A stretch of 27,670 bases of DNA from assembly GCA_964383905.1 (NCBI GenBank), contig CAYLJO010000068.1, forward strand, positions 1-27,670. The letters are read 5' to 3'. The notes under the pieces are model-generated. The model made no database searches. It was not told the DNA's origin and saw only the letters and a program-made list of their open reading frames with translations. Positions 15,713-24,487 of the stretch are shown here, piece by piece; position 1 is the first letter of the stretch; every line of letters starts with the position of its first letter. A program made the position numbers and the translations under genes. This DNA is from CAYLJO01 sp964383905. Its GTDB lineage: Bacteria; Acidobacteriota; Blastocatellia; Pyrinomonadales; Pyrinomonadaceae.

Positions 15713-18700
15713 GTGGCTGAATCTCACTTTATGCAATTTTCTCCACCCCTTCCCGAAGACCCGCGGTGCCGCATCTGCCGTGCCTCGGTTGCGCCTGACG
15801 CGCTTTTCTGCGCGAACTGTGGGTCACGTACAGGCGAGGCGACGGCCAATGAGCTCCAGGCCGTGAGCTATCTACTATCGGAATTGGGTCGATGGGAGGC
15901 AGACGGTCTCATCAGCCAGGAACAGGCCACCGCGCTGCGTCAGAGTTACGAGCGCCGCCGCGACCAATTGCGCGCGCTGCTCACATCCGACGTGACCCGC
16001 GCCAAAAGTTTTACACCCGAACGAAATGCCCAACAGCCGGCGGAAGCTACCGAAACAGCTAGCCGGCCCGCCACCCTCGCTTCGTCCGAGCGGCGCCCGG
16101 CATCCACATCATTGTCACCGGGGCGCACGCTTTCGACAAGAACACCGCGCCGCCCGCTCGTCGAAACGCTGACCGATCCGCATACTCTGCGCCTCCTGCT
16201 TTATGCGGGGGCGTTGATGTTCACCGTCGGCATCATCATCTGGCTGCGTGATGTGCTCTACCTCAAGCTGCAGGAACCGGCGGTGCAGGCCGCGCTGCTG
16301 GCGCTTGGCACGCTCGCCATCACGGCGTCCGGCTGGTACGCAATCTTGCGCACGCGGCAGCGGCTCACGGGTCGCGCCCTAACACTCACGGGGTCGCTGC
16401 TCGTTCCCGTCAACTTCTGGTTTCTGGTGCGCTCCGGCCTGATCGCTAATAATGGACGCGCGTGGGTGGTCTGCGCGTTCTGCACCATGCTTTACGCGCA
16501 GATGGCGGCGCTGTTGCGTGAAAAACTCTACGTGTACCTAGCGTGCTCGGCGAGCGTCGCGACCCTCTGGGCCCTCGTTTACCGCGCGGAGCGTGAAGCG
16601 TTCGGCCTTTACGCGCTCGCCCTGATGGCGGCCTCGCTCGTCTTTCTTCACCTTTCGCGCCTTTTCCCGGTGCGTCAGGATGCGAACCAAGAAACAGGCG
16701 GAATCTCTCACGCGAAAAACACGGAAGAAAGAACGGGTGAGCCAAGCACGTCGGATACGGCCCGTTGGAGTTACGAGGTGTGGGCGGTGCCGCTCGTGCA
16801 CGGCGCGCTCCTCGGAGCGACGCTGTGTGCGCTGGCTTATATGCCGCTCAGATTATGGCCGTCACCGTCCCTTTATGATGGGGTGTTTCGCCTGCGCGCG
16901 AACACTTACGATTCGAGCGTTGCCATGCTGTTGTTTGCGGCGGGGGCTTACGTCATGTGGTTCACGGGCCGCTATGTTTATCCAGACCGCCGCATTCTTC
17001 TCTATACGATCAGCGTACTCGCGCTCTTCTGGACGGAGTTTCTTGCCGGGGATGGCCTGCGCCTCAGCGACCCGGTCCAAATTCTCGCGCTTACGCTGAT
17101 GGTGCTCGCCGTCTCAGTATTGATGCGTCGCGTACAGGACGACGCGCTTGCGAGGGCGCTCAACCGGGCGAGCCTCGGGGCGAGTCTTGTCCTCGCCCCG
17201 GCATCCTTCTATCTCCTGCTGAATGCTCCTGCCGTGGCATTAACGCATAGTATGGCTTTCGCCGCTCTCGCCGCGACATTAGCCGTTCTGAGCGCCCCAC
17301 GTTTTAGCGACAGGGCGGCCCAGGCTGCGCTCGCACATGCTTCGGCCGTATTCGCGTCGGCGGCCTTTCTCATCGCGCTGGCAAGCGCCCATCTCCGATC
17401 AGAGACACTGTTTGCGGCAGCGTGCGCCGCCTGGCCCTTTGTGCTCTATGCGAGTGCGTGGCTGGCGCAAAAGCGGCGGCGCGAGGCACATCTCGTCACG
17501 CCGTTTGTGCGCATAGCCGACGTGGGGTTCGTCCTGCTTCTCCTGTGGGCGAGCGTCACCGTCCTGTTCCTGCATTTAACCTACCTGGAATTACATGACT
17601 ATTCGACGATAGAGCCCCGCCGCGTACTTCCGTCGGTATTCTGCCTGCTCTCAGCTTCGATACTTTACGGTGCGTTGCGCGCGCTGCGTGACCGTTCAGT
17701 CTTTGGCGCAATATTAGTGTCTGTAGCAGCAATTGTTCTGGTCGCGTCGTCGCTCGATGCGTTGAAGATATTCGGCCTCTTGCCGGTCGCATGGCCGGTT
17801 GCAGCCGGCGTCATCTGTGCGGCGTTTCTCATGCAGAAGGCGAGTGCACGCTGGTTACGAACAGAGAACGGACCGGCTTCCGCCGTCTATCGCTCGCAGG
17901 ATTCGGCGATTCGTTTTGTGAGCGACTCGGCTGCCGGTGTGTGCGCACTGGTATGGCTTGCGGTGGCGCTGAATTCTATCGGCACGGGGAGCTTCGGCGC
18001 GGTGAGCGTCCTTTTGCTAACCCTGCTTTACTGGGCGGAACGCGCGGCCCGCATCAATCTCCAGTGGGTTGCGTACCTCGCATTGACACATACGGGGGCA
18101 TTGCTGCTCGCGCTTCTGATCGCATTACGGGTGGACGTGCGCTGGTTCGCGCTCTGTTTTACGCTGCTACTTTTTCCGCTCTTCTTCGCCCTGGGCAGGC
18201 TCGCACTCGCGCGTGGGGCCGATTGGCTTGCGATACCTGCCGGCGCTGCCGCCGGGGTCGTGGCGGCGCTTGCCTTTATCGCCGCCCTGTTTCAGGCGAT
18301 GCCGTATCTTCAAGCGGGCAACCCGTTGTTGCTTGCGCCATGCCTGACGACGAGCGCAGTCGTCTTGATGTCATTCGCGGCGAGTGTGTGGGCCACGGGA
18401 CGACTGCGCGTGCGATACTTCCGGGCCGGTCTCTACCTGGCGGTCATATCTTTTGCACTGGCGTGCCTGCGCGCGGGCTACGAGCCGACGACCGACACCG
18501 AGGTCTACACGTCTCCGGTCGCGGTCGTGATGCTCATCATCGCGTACGCATCAGTGCAGCGAGATTGGAATGAGTATGCGCATGACGTGACGCAGCTGTT
18601 GTGGACGGGAAGCCTTTTGCTTTGCGCGCCGCTGTTCGTCCATGCGCTTCACTTTCGACTCGTGCTGGACGTGCCCGCGCCGTGGCGTGATCTGGGCGTG

Positions 18701-18982
18701 CTCGTCGCATCACTCGCGCTCGTCTTGTTCGGCTCGGTGGGCCGGTTGCGTGCGCCCGTCCTGGTCGGCGCAGCCACGCTCGCGGCAGAATTGACCGTCC
18801 TGGCCCTGACGAGCGTTGACTGGCTGCAAGTACCTTTGAAGTACTACCTGATCACAGTCGGCGCACTGTTCCTGTTCGTCTTCGGGATGATTGAATACCG
18901 CCGCGATCAACTCCTGTTGATGCGCCAGCGCTTCCATGAGCGGCGCGAATACATGCGCGAGCGTTTCGGTGAATGGAGGTGA
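15713..18982 (+). CDS. Zinc-ribbon polytopic membrane protein (DUF2157-like), 1089 aa
   Basis: Very large inner-membrane protein of unknown function. It begins with a zinc ribbon, C19-x2-C22 and C33-x2-C36, then a short helical segment LLSELGRWEADGLISQEQA (54-72) resembling the lead-in of DUF2157-type membrane proteins. After a Ser/Thr/Pro-rich linker (about 95-150) come more than 20 hydrophobic segments from about residue 158 to 1065, and a basic C-terminal tail (RRDQLLLMRQRFHERREY). A hydrophilic loop at about 321-352 interrupts the membrane region. The start is a GTG at 15713; an ATG at 15731 is also possible and neither has a good ribosome binding site. No catalytic motif is visible. It could be a sensor or transporter-like scaffold; I cannot say which. 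Confidence 0.75.
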   Translation: MAESHFMQFSPPLPEDPRCRICRASVAPDALFCANCGSRTGEATANELQAVSYLLSELGRWEADGLISQEQATALRQSYERRRDQLRALLTSDVTRAKSFTPERNAQQPAEATETASRPATLASSERRPASTSLSPGRTLSTRTPRRPLVETLTDPHTLRLLLYAGALMFTVGIIIWLRDVLYLKLQEPAVQAALLALGTLAITASGWYAILRTRQRLTGRALTLTGSLLVPVNFWFLVRSGLIANNGRAWVVCAFCTMLYAQMAALLREKLYVYLACSASVATLWALVYRAEREAFGLYALALMAASLVFLHLSRLFPVRQDANQETGGISHAKNTEERTGEPSTSDTARWSYEVWAVPLVHGALLGATLCALAYMPLRLWPSPSLYDGVFRLRANTYDSSVAMLLFAAGAYVMWFTGRYVYPDRRILLYTISVLALFWTEFLAGDGLRLSDPVQILALTLMVLAVSVLMRRVQDDALARALNRASLGASLVLAPASFYLLLNAPAVALTHSMAFAALAATLAVLSAPRFSDRAAQAALAHASAVFASAAFLIALASAHLRSETLFAAACAAWPFVLYASAWLAQKRRREAHLVTPFVRIADVGFVLLLLWASVTVLFLHLTYLELHDYSTIEPRRVLPSVFCLLSASILYGALRALRDRSVFGAILVSVAAIVLVASSLDALKIFGLLPVAWPVAAGVICAAFLMQKASARWLRTENGPASAVYRSQDSAIRFVSDSAAGVCALVWLAVALNSIGTGSFGAVSVLLLTLLYWAERAARINLQWVAYLALTHTGALLLALLIALRVDVRWFALCFTLLLFPLFFALGRLALARGADWLAIPAGAAAGVVAALAFIAALFQAMPYLQAGNPLLLAPCLTTSAVVLMSFAASVWATGRLRVRYFRAGLYLAVISFALACLRAGYEPTTDTEVYTSPVAVVMLIIAYASVQRDWNEYAHDVTQLLWTGSLLLCAPLFVHALHFRLVLDVPAPWRDLGVLVASLALVLFGSVGRLRAPVLVGAATLAAELTVLALTSVDWLQVPLKYYLITVGALFLFVFGMIEYRRDQLLLMRQRFHERREYMRERFGEWR

Positions 18983-18988
18983 CTGAAG

Positions 18989-19099
18989 AGATGCGGGGAC
19001 ACGGGGACGCGGAGACGCGGCGACGTGGAGAAGGGGAGACACGGCGAAAGGCTGTTATTCTCTCCGCGTCCCCGTGTCCCACACTCTCCGCGTCTCTTC
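18989..19099. repeat. Palindromic element of 8-nt units, GCGGGGAC family (copy 1)
   Basis: From 18993 the left arm reads in strict 8-nt steps: GCGGGGAC, ACGGGGAC, GCGGAGAC, GCGGCGAC, then diverged units. A core GGCGAAAGGCTGTTATT (19043-19059) follows, and the right arm carries the complementary units (TCTCCGCG, TCCCCGTG) to about 19095. The element fills the gap between the convergent membrane-protein and M28 genes and could form a long hairpin ending both transcripts. The same core and right arm recur at 20841-20891. Confidence 0.8.
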
Positions 19100-19105
19100 T
19101 TCCTT

Positions 19106-20764
19106 TCAGTTGCCGCTTAACTCTGAGGGGAGCTTTTTATCGACGCGTGGGCGCATGGGCCGGTCGGCCAACGCCCAGACCGTCAGATAAATGGTGCGCG
19201 TGACCTTTTCCATCTTCTCGTAATCAATTTTGTCGGGCGAGTCCGAAGGCTCGTGATAGTCCTCATGCACACCGTCGAAGAAGAAGATGATGGGGATGCC
19301 CTTCTGCGCATAGTTGTAATGATCCGAGCGGAAGAAGAAGCGGTTCGGATCGTTCGGATCGTCGTAGCGATAATTGTAGGCCAGGTTGAGGTAAGATTTA
19401 TTGATCGCTTCGCTCAACCGGCCCAATTCGGTGCTCATCATCTTTGAGCCGATGACGTAGATCTCGTTCGGCCCGGAGAGCTCTTTGTTCCTGGGATTCG
19501 TGTCGCCCGCCTTATGACTTCTCCCGATCATGTCTATGTTGACTTGCGTAACAATCTTCTCGAGCGGGACGGTCGGAAATTGCGTGAAGTAGCGCGAGCC
19601 CCAGAGCCCCTTTTCTTCGCCGGCATGCCAGACAAAGAGGATCGAGCGCTTGGGGCGTGGGTTGGTGTGGGCCAGCGTCTCGGCCATCGCGAGCAGTGCC
19701 GTCGTCCCCGAGCCGTCGTCGTCCGCGCCGTTGTAGATTGCGTCACCGTTAACCGGCCGGCTGATTCCGATGTGGTCGTAGTGCGCCCCGAGCGCGACAT
19801 ACTCATTCCTGAGCGTCGGGTCGCTGCCTTCAAATATTGCCACCACGTTCTGCGTCCACACGGGCTCGGGTTTGGCGGCAATGGTAAAGCTCATCTTCTT
19901 GTCCGTGCTGAACTCGAATGGCGCGACCCATTCGCCCGCGGCGGCGCGGGTAGAAACTGTCTCCGCGCTCTGCTTCTCACCCTGAAACAGGGCCGCAGCC
20001 ATTCTGGGCGTAATTAAGATTGAGGGCACCGGCGGGCCATTCTGCTCCTGAAACTTATCGACAGAGATCGGGCCCCGCGCCGTGATTCGCTGCCGGGCAC
20101 GGTCCCAGCCGGCGAGAGATTGGGAATCCGCAATCATGACCAGCCCCTTTGCCCCACGCTGTCGCGCGTAAGTCAGCGGGTCCGCCCAATCTTCCCCTCG
20201 CTTGCCACTGATGTCGCTAAAGGTCAGCCCCTTCGGCAAGCCTTCACCACGGCTGATGACCACAATCTTATCTTTGACGTCGATGCCCTGGTAAGGATCT
20301 ATGTTTTTGGATTTGACGAACCACCCGTTCCCGGCGTAAACGAGCGGCCCGCTGGCGCTGCCGGCAGTCGGGGAGAAGATAAAATCGTCGCCGGGGGTGA
20401 ATTTCTGGCCGCTGATCTCAGCCCGTGTTTGAGCAATATCGACTTTGTCGCGATGCAGCCCGATGCGCTGGAAATAGGTCCCATTGTCTCCGGCCGGCTT
20501 TAATCCCCAGCGCGACAAATTAAGGGCGATAAACTTTGCCGTCGTATCGAGCCCGCGCGACGGCGTGTCGCGGCCTTCCATCTCGTCCGAAGCGATAAAG
20601 TAAAGGTAGTCTCTTAACTGCGCCGCCGTGATCTGCTCCGCGCCGTGATGCGCGGGGGCCAATGCTGCAGAAGTAGCCTTACCGCTTCTGCGCTGCGCGT
20701 AGGTCGCCGGGAGCGGCATCACCAGCACGCTCACCAGCACGAATATAGTTATAAGCTTTCGCAC
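19106..20764 (-). CDS. Secreted M28 family zinc metallopeptidase with PA domain
   Basis: 552 aa, GTG start at 20764. A signal peptide covers 1-23 (cleavage after TYA). Residues about 135-265 resemble a PA insert and about 303-535 the M28 peptidase domain. The two-zinc site is complete: H328 and D330 in GAHYDH, bridging D348 in NGADDDGSGT, E383-E384 in HAGEEKG, D411 in NIDMIGR and H504 in EDYHEPSD. An active aminopeptidase or carboxypeptidase acting outside the cytoplasm is therefore likely; the exact specificity is unknown. The gene has GCGGGGAC-family palindromic elements on both sides (18989-19099 and 20792-20897), and its stop codon abuts the first. Confidence 0.93.
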   Translation of the reverse strand: MRKLITIFVLVSVLVMPLPATYAQRRSGKATSAALAPAHHGAEQITAAQLRDYLYFIASDEMEGRDTPSRGLDTTAKFIALNLSRWGLKPAGDNGTYFQRIGLHRDKVDIAQTRAEISGQKFTPGDDFIFSPTAGSASGPLVYAGNGWFVKSKNIDPYQGIDVKDKIVVISRGEGLPKGLTFSDISGKRGEDWADPLTYARQRGAKGLVMIADSQSLAGWDRARQRITARGPISVDKFQEQNGPPVPSILITPRMAAALFQGEKQSAETVSTRAAAGEWVAPFEFSTDKKMSFTIAAKPEPVWTQNVVAIFEGSDPTLRNEYVALGAHYDHIGISRPVNGDAIYNGADDDGSGTTALLAMAETLAHTNPRPKRSILFVWHAGEEKGLWGSRYFTQFPTVPLEKIVTQVNIDMIGRSHKAGDTNPRNKELSGPNEIYVIGSKMMSTELGRLSEAINKSYLNLAYNYRYDDPNDPNRFFFRSDHYNYAQKGIPIIFFFDGVHEDYHEPSDSPDKIDYEKMEKVTRTIYLTVWALADRPMRPRVDKKLPSELSGN

Positions 20765-20791
20765 GTTGCCCCCGTATTTATAAGTAAAGAA

Positions 20792-20897
20792 CTGACGCGG
20801 AGAGTGGGAGACGCGGGGAGTGGGAGACCAAGGAGACCGAGGCGAAATGCTGTTTTTGTCTCCGCGTCCCCGTGTCCCCGCGTCTCCGCGTCTCTCC
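20792..20897. repeat. Palindromic element of 8-nt units, GCGGGGAC family (copy 2)
   Basis: Left arm GACGCGGAGAGTGGGAGAC and onward, core GGCGAAATGCTGTTTTT (20841-20857), right arm TCTCCGCG, TCCCCGTG, TCCCCGCG, TCTCCGCG to about 20891. Core and right arm match copy 1 closely and in the same orientation. It lies just downstream of pntB and upstream of the M28 gene, so it may terminate the pnt transcript. Confidence 0.8.
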
Positions 20898-20907
20898 TTT
20901 CAGGCGC

Positions 20908-22284
20908 TTACGCCTGCTGAACCGCCTGCACGAGCCTGGTCAGTGAGTCCTTGGCGTCCCCGTAGAGCATGCCGGTCGCGGGCTTGAAGAAGAGCGGATT
21001 CTCGATGCCGGCAAAGCCCTTCCCCTTGCCGCGTTTCAGCACGATGACCGAGCGGGCGCGGTCAACCTCCAGGATCGGCATTCCCGCAATCGGGCTCTGC
21101 GGATTATCGCGCGCGTCCGGGTTCACCACATCGTTCGCTCCAATCACAACGGCGACGTCGGTTGACGGGAACTCCGGGTTAATCTGCTCCAGCTCGTACA
21201 AAGAGGAGTAAGGCACGTTCGCTTCGGCGAGCAGCACATTCATGTGACCGGGCATACGACCGGCCACCGGGTGAATCGCGTACTTCACCGTCACCCCCCG
21301 CGCCTCCAGAATGTTCGCCAACTCGCGCACAATATGCTGCGCCTGCGCGGTCGCCATACCATAACCCGGAACGAAGACCACCTGCTTGGCGTAAGCTAAC
21401 TGGACTGCCACATCCTCCAGGCTGACCTCCCGCATGATCCCCTGCCGGCCGTCCGTCCCAGCCGCGTCCGAGGCGCTGCCGAACGCCCCGAAGAGGACAT
21501 TGGCCATCGAGCGGTTCATCGCTCGGCACATGAGGATGGAAAGGATAAAGCCCGAAAAGCCGTCGAGCGTGCCCGCGATGATGAGCACATTATTGGAGAG
21601 CACAAAACCTGTCGCCGCCGCCGCCAGTCCCGCGTAGGAGTTCAACAGGGACATCACCACAGGCATGTCCGCAGCGCCGATCGGCATCACCAGCAGGACG
21701 CCAAACACAAACGCCAGCCCGATCATGAGATAAAAGAAGGGACTCGCCGCCGGCACGACGACCAAATAAATAAAGCTCGCGATCGTGACGGCGAGCAGCG
21801 CCATGTTGAAGAAGTTCTGGCCCCTGTACGTCACGGGCGTCCCGCGGACGAGACCCTGCAGCTTGGCAAACGCGATCAAGCTCCCGGTGGTGGTCAGCGC
21901 CCCGAGCATCACCTCAAAGCCGATGGCCCCGATCTTGAACTCGCCGAGGCCGGCGCCGTGCTGGTGGTATTCGGCGATCCCGACCAGCGCGGCGGCGAAC
22001 GCGCCGAACGCGTGGGAAAGCGCCGTCCGCTGGGGCATGGCCGTCATCGGTACCCAGATAGAGATTCCGGCGCCGATGGCCGAGCCGATGAAAAGACCCG
22101 TGATGATCCATTCGTAGCTGACGATCTCCCGGTGCAGCAGTGTGCCGATGATCGCCATGAGCATGCCGAACTCTGCCAGGTGCATCCCGCGCCGCGCAGT
22201 TTCCGGGTGGCTCAAGCCCTTCAGGCCCAGGATAAAGAGGATCGAGGCCGCCAGGTAGGTGAGCTCGATAAAATAGGTCGTCAC
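20908..22284 (-). CDS. pntB: NAD(P) transhydrogenase subunit beta
   Basis: Membrane and NADP(H)-binding subunit of the proton-translocating transhydrogenase, which uses the proton gradient to make NADPH from NADH. At 458 aa it is normal length. About eight or nine membrane segments occupy the first ~265 residues, including the SHAFGAFAAALVG and PIGAADMPVV segments, and the C-terminal domain has the NADP-binding motif VPGYGMATAQAQH, followed by HPVAGRMPGHMNVLLAEA, IGANDVVNPDA and VLKRGKGKGFAGI. It starts with GTG at 22284, overlapping the pntAB stop by 4 nt (GTGA), which indicates translational coupling. It is the last gene of the operon. Confidence 0.97.
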   Translation of the reverse strand: MTTYFIELTYLAASILFILGLKGLSHPETARRGMHLAEFGMLMAIIGTLLHREIVSYEWIITGLFIGSAIGAGISIWVPMTAMPQRTALSHAFGAFAAALVGIAEYHQHGAGLGEFKIGAIGFEVMLGALTTTGSLIAFAKLQGLVRGTPVTYRGQNFFNMALLAVTIASFIYLVVVPAASPFFYLMIGLAFVFGVLLVMPIGAADMPVVMSLLNSYAGLAAAATGFVLSNNVLIIAGTLDGFSGFILSILMCRAMNRSMANVLFGAFGSASDAAGTDGRQGIMREVSLEDVAVQLAYAKQVVFVPGYGMATAQAQHIVRELANILEARGVTVKYAIHPVAGRMPGHMNVLLAEANVPYSSLYELEQINPEFPSTDVAVVIGANDVVNPDARDNPQSPIAGMPILEVDRARSVIVLKRGKGKGFAGIENPLFFKPATGMLYGDAKDSLTRLVQAVQQA

Positions 22285-22607
22285 GACTTCTTCTGATCCT
22301 TATCCTTGACTTCGACGGCGGTCACTTTCCGCTTGAACATCTTGAGCATCCGGTCGGTGATCATAAAGCCGCCGACGACATTGATGGTCGAGCATATGAC
22401 GGCGGTGAATCCGAGCATCGTGCTGACCATGTCGTAATGCTTCCCGGCGGCGACGATGGAGCCGACGAGCGAGATGCCGGAGATGGCGTTGGTCGCCGAC
22501 ATGAGCGGGGTGTGCAGAAGCGGCGGGACACGTGAGATCACCTGGTAGCCGAGGAAGGCCGCGAGGGCGAAGACGTAGAGCGATGGGATCAGTATTTCCG
22601 GAGCCAT
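22281..22607 (-). CDS. pntAB: NAD(P) transhydrogenase subunit alpha, membrane part
   Basis: 108-aa membrane subunit corresponding to the C-terminal membrane part of E. coli PntA. Three hydrophobic segments are visible, including SLYVFALAAFLGYQVI and STMLGFTAVICSTINVVGGF, with the conserved PPLLHTPLMSATNAISGI stretch between them. A lysine-rich tail (KDKDQKKS) faces the cytoplasm. It lies 49 nt downstream of pntAA and overlaps pntB by 4 nt. This split alpha1/alpha2/beta layout is common outside enterobacteria. Confidence 0.96.
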   Translation of the reverse strand: MAPEILIPSLYVFALAAFLGYQVISRVPPLLHTPLMSATNAISGISLVGSIVAAGKHYDMVSTMLGFTAVICSTINVVGGFMITDRMLKMFKRKVTAVEVKDKDQKKS

Positions 22608-22656
22608 AATGCGGTTATTCCTGTAATGGTTTTCTCTGCTTGATATCCCTGGTTGT

Positions 22657-23802
22657 TCATCGGCTGGCTAATTCTTCCAAAGCGGCGGCCACTCGTGGAT
22701 GAACGTACTGGCCCCGGTGCGTAACACAAGACGGGCCGACGATATCGTCAGTCATATCAATATTCAGCTCTCCGTCTTTAATCAATAGGTTCAGAAACGC
22801 GGTGACGTTGCGTGAATAGAGCTGGCTGGCGTGGACGGGCACGGTAGCGGCCAAATTAAGAGGGGCCATGATGGTGACGCCGTCTCTCTCGATCACCTGA
22901 CCGGCAACGCTGACGGCGCAGTTTCCGCCTGTCGCGCCGGCCAGATCCACAATCACGGAGCCGCGCTTCATTCCGGCGACGGCCTCTTCCGTGACCAACA
23001 AGGGCGCCGGGCGACCCGGCACTTGAGCCGTAGTAATGATCACATCGGCGCTCTTTGTATGTTTGGCGATCAGCTCCCGGCCGCGATTCATGGCCTCTTC
23101 GGTAAGCTCCACGGCGTAGCCACCGGCATCTTCCGTTTGAATCCCGCCGAGATCAACCTGAAGGAACGTCGCGCCGAGGGAGCGCACCTGCTCGCCCGCG
23201 GCGGCGCGCACGTCGTAGCCTTCTACGACCGCGCCCAAGCGGCGCGCAGTGGCGATTGCTTGCAGCCCGGCCACGCCTGCGCCCAGAACCAGCACGCGGG
23301 CCGGAGGGACCGTCCCGGCGGCGGTCATCAGCATGGGGAACATGCGTGGAAGGCGCTCGGCCGAGAGCAGCACGGCCTTGTAACCCACTACAGTCGCCAT
23401 CGAAGAGAGGGTGTCCATCGCCTGCGCGCGGGTGATGCGTGGAATAAGCTCCATCGCGAAGGCGGTGAGGCTCTGTGTCACGACGGGTTCGAGAGCGTAA
23501 GGCTCGTCAAGGGGCCGGAGGAACCCGAGGATGACAGCACCTCTCTTAAGCCGGCTGATGTCTTCCGCCGGGGGCCGGTTAACTCCGACAAGAATATCTG
23601 CCGATGCGAGTATGGCCGCCGGGTCTTCGCTGATCTCCGCGCCGGCATTGGCGTAATCGCTATCAGCGGCACCCGCCAGGCTGCCGGCGCCGCTTTCGAC
23701 CGTCACAGACGCTTTCAACGCGGTGAGCTTGCGGACGGATTCAGGCACGAGCGCGACACGATTTTCTCCGGTCTGTGTTTCGCGCAACACGGCGATCCTC
23801 AT
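22657..23802 (-). CDS. pntAA: NAD(P) transhydrogenase subunit alpha, NAD-binding part
   Basis: Soluble NAD(H)-binding domain I of the transhydrogenase, related to alanine dehydrogenase. Started at the ATG at 23802 (381 aa), the protein begins MRIAVLRETQTGENRVAL, exactly where homologues begin; an upstream start at 23823 would add seven unlikely residues. The signature IPRITRAQAMDTLSSMA (120-136) continues into GYKAV, and the Rossmann motif VLGAGVAGLQ (172-181) precedes the GYDVR acid-tipped strand. AAGGAG lies 6 nt before the ATG. It is the first gene of the minus-strand pnt operon. A weak -10/-35 pair (complement of 24018-24023 and 24042-24047) is the only promoter candidate I see. Confidence 0.97.
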   Translation of the reverse strand: MRIAVLRETQTGENRVALVPESVRKLTALKASVTVESGAGSLAGAADSDYANAGAEISEDPAAILASADILVGVNRPPAEDISRLKRGAVILGFLRPLDEPYALEPVVTQSLTAFAMELIPRITRAQAMDTLSSMATVVGYKAVLLSAERLPRMFPMLMTAAGTVPPARVLVLGAGVAGLQAIATARRLGAVVEGYDVRAAAGEQVRSLGATFLQVDLGGIQTEDAGGYAVELTEEAMNRGRELIAKHTKSADVIITTAQVPGRPAPLLVTEEAVAGMKRGSVIVDLAGATGGNCAVSVAGQVIERDGVTIMAPLNLAATVPVHASQLYSRNVTAFLNLLIKDGELNIDMTDDIVGPSCVTHRGQYVHPRVAAALEELASR

Positions 23803-23808
23803 TTCGGT

Positions 23809-23814
23809 CTCCTT
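23809..23814 (-). promoter_or_regulatory. Ribosome binding site deciding the pntAA start
   Basis: AAGGAG on the minus strand lies 6 nt before the ATG at 23802 and falls inside the longer alternative frame, so the shorter start is preferred. Confidence 0.8.
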
Positions 23815-24450
23815 CGACGCCATCGTCCTGGTTGAGTGTGGGGGAGATCAGCGTGTGCCAGAACGTCCGTCTCAAATGCTGTGGCGCTCTGTTCTACGAG
23901 AATAATCGGCATACATCCGGGGAGTCGCGAGCCTTGAATAACAAGCTGGGAGGCTCTCGCTCGAATGCGCCGTAGAGCGGGTCGCAGATGCTTTTCAGGC
24001 GCACTCAAGCTATTCCAAGTATAACATTAGAGCGTATCTCACTTGAATCTATGGGAGGAGGCGGTCTGAACCGCAGAGGACTAGAGAGGACCCGAGAGGA
24101 AAACTCAAGGGATTCAGACCTGCTGACCGCTACCGGATCATCTTTAATCATGGAAATTCGTTAGTTTTCGTGAGCTCTCGTGTGCGGCGCGCGCCGGACA
24201 GCTTTTTTTCGTCGGGATTCGTCAAGTGCGGACGGATAAAGTCCATATTGTCCAGTACCCCCCCATGCAGCATTTGTCAAGAGGCGAGATGAGATTCCCC
24301 TGCCTCACTGACAGGCGAGCGATCAGGAGTGAGGTCATCACTACTATTATAGCAGATGTGAGGCGCAGAATAGGCATGGCTGTTTTTATGGCGGGGAAGG
24401 ATCGCAGAATTGGGATGAAGAGTCGCAGGGCTTCACGGCCGGCCATCTCG
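23815..24450. other. Long divergent intergenic region between pntAA and padR
   Basis: No supported gene. It contains one CCGCAGAGG-family element (24052-24117), a short GC palindrome CGGCGCGCGCCG (24185-24196) followed six bases later by seven T residues (24203-24209), which is terminator-like but has a minimal loop, and a weak candidate pnt promoter (TTCAAG, 18 nt, TATACT on the minus strand near 24018-24047). Short frames here lack ribosome binding sites. Confidence 0.5.
24052..24117 (+). repeat. Intergenic element, CCGCAGAGG family (copy 3), left flank of padR-ADOP
   Basis: Reads TGGGAGGAGGCGGTCTGA, then three 10-nt units (ACCGCAGAGG, ACTAGAGAGG, ACCCGAGAGG at 24071-24100 within one base), then AAAACTCAAGGGATTCAG. 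Nearly the same sequence, with one unit fewer, occurs in the same orientation at 27544-27599 on the other side of the padR-ADOP pair. Confidence 0.75.
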
Positions 24451-24479
24451 TTGACATACCTATTTCGAAATAGTATATT
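24451..24479 (+). promoter_or_regulatory. Sigma-70-type promoter of padR-ADOP
   Basis: Consensus -35 TTGACA at 24451-24456, exactly 17 nt of spacer, and -10 TATATT at 24474-24479. The transcript would begin near 24486, about 20 nt before the padR ATG. This is the clearest promoter in the window. Confidence 0.88.
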
Positions 24480-24487
24480 CGGAAATA
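24460..24487 (+). promoter_or_regulatory. Probable PadR operator overlapping the promoter
   Basis: CTATTTCGAAATAG (24460-24473) is a perfect 14-bp palindrome lying wholly inside the -35/-10 spacer. A second, imperfect copy TATTCGGAAATA (24476-24487) overlaps the -10, 15 bp further on. A regulator bound here would block RNA polymerase; autorepression by the PadR encoded next is inferred. Confidence 0.6.

Noticed and set aside
18989..19099. CRISPR-like array
   Set aside because: Units are 8 nt and contiguous with no spacers, and the arms are mutually complementary; not a CRISPR.
19514..20017. 167-residue plus-strand open frame
   Set aside because: Antisense to the M28 peptidase, whose motifs are complete.
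22831..23835. 334-residue plus-strand open frame
   Set aside because: It is exactly antisense to pntAA and has no recognisable domain; a shadow of GC-rich codon usage.
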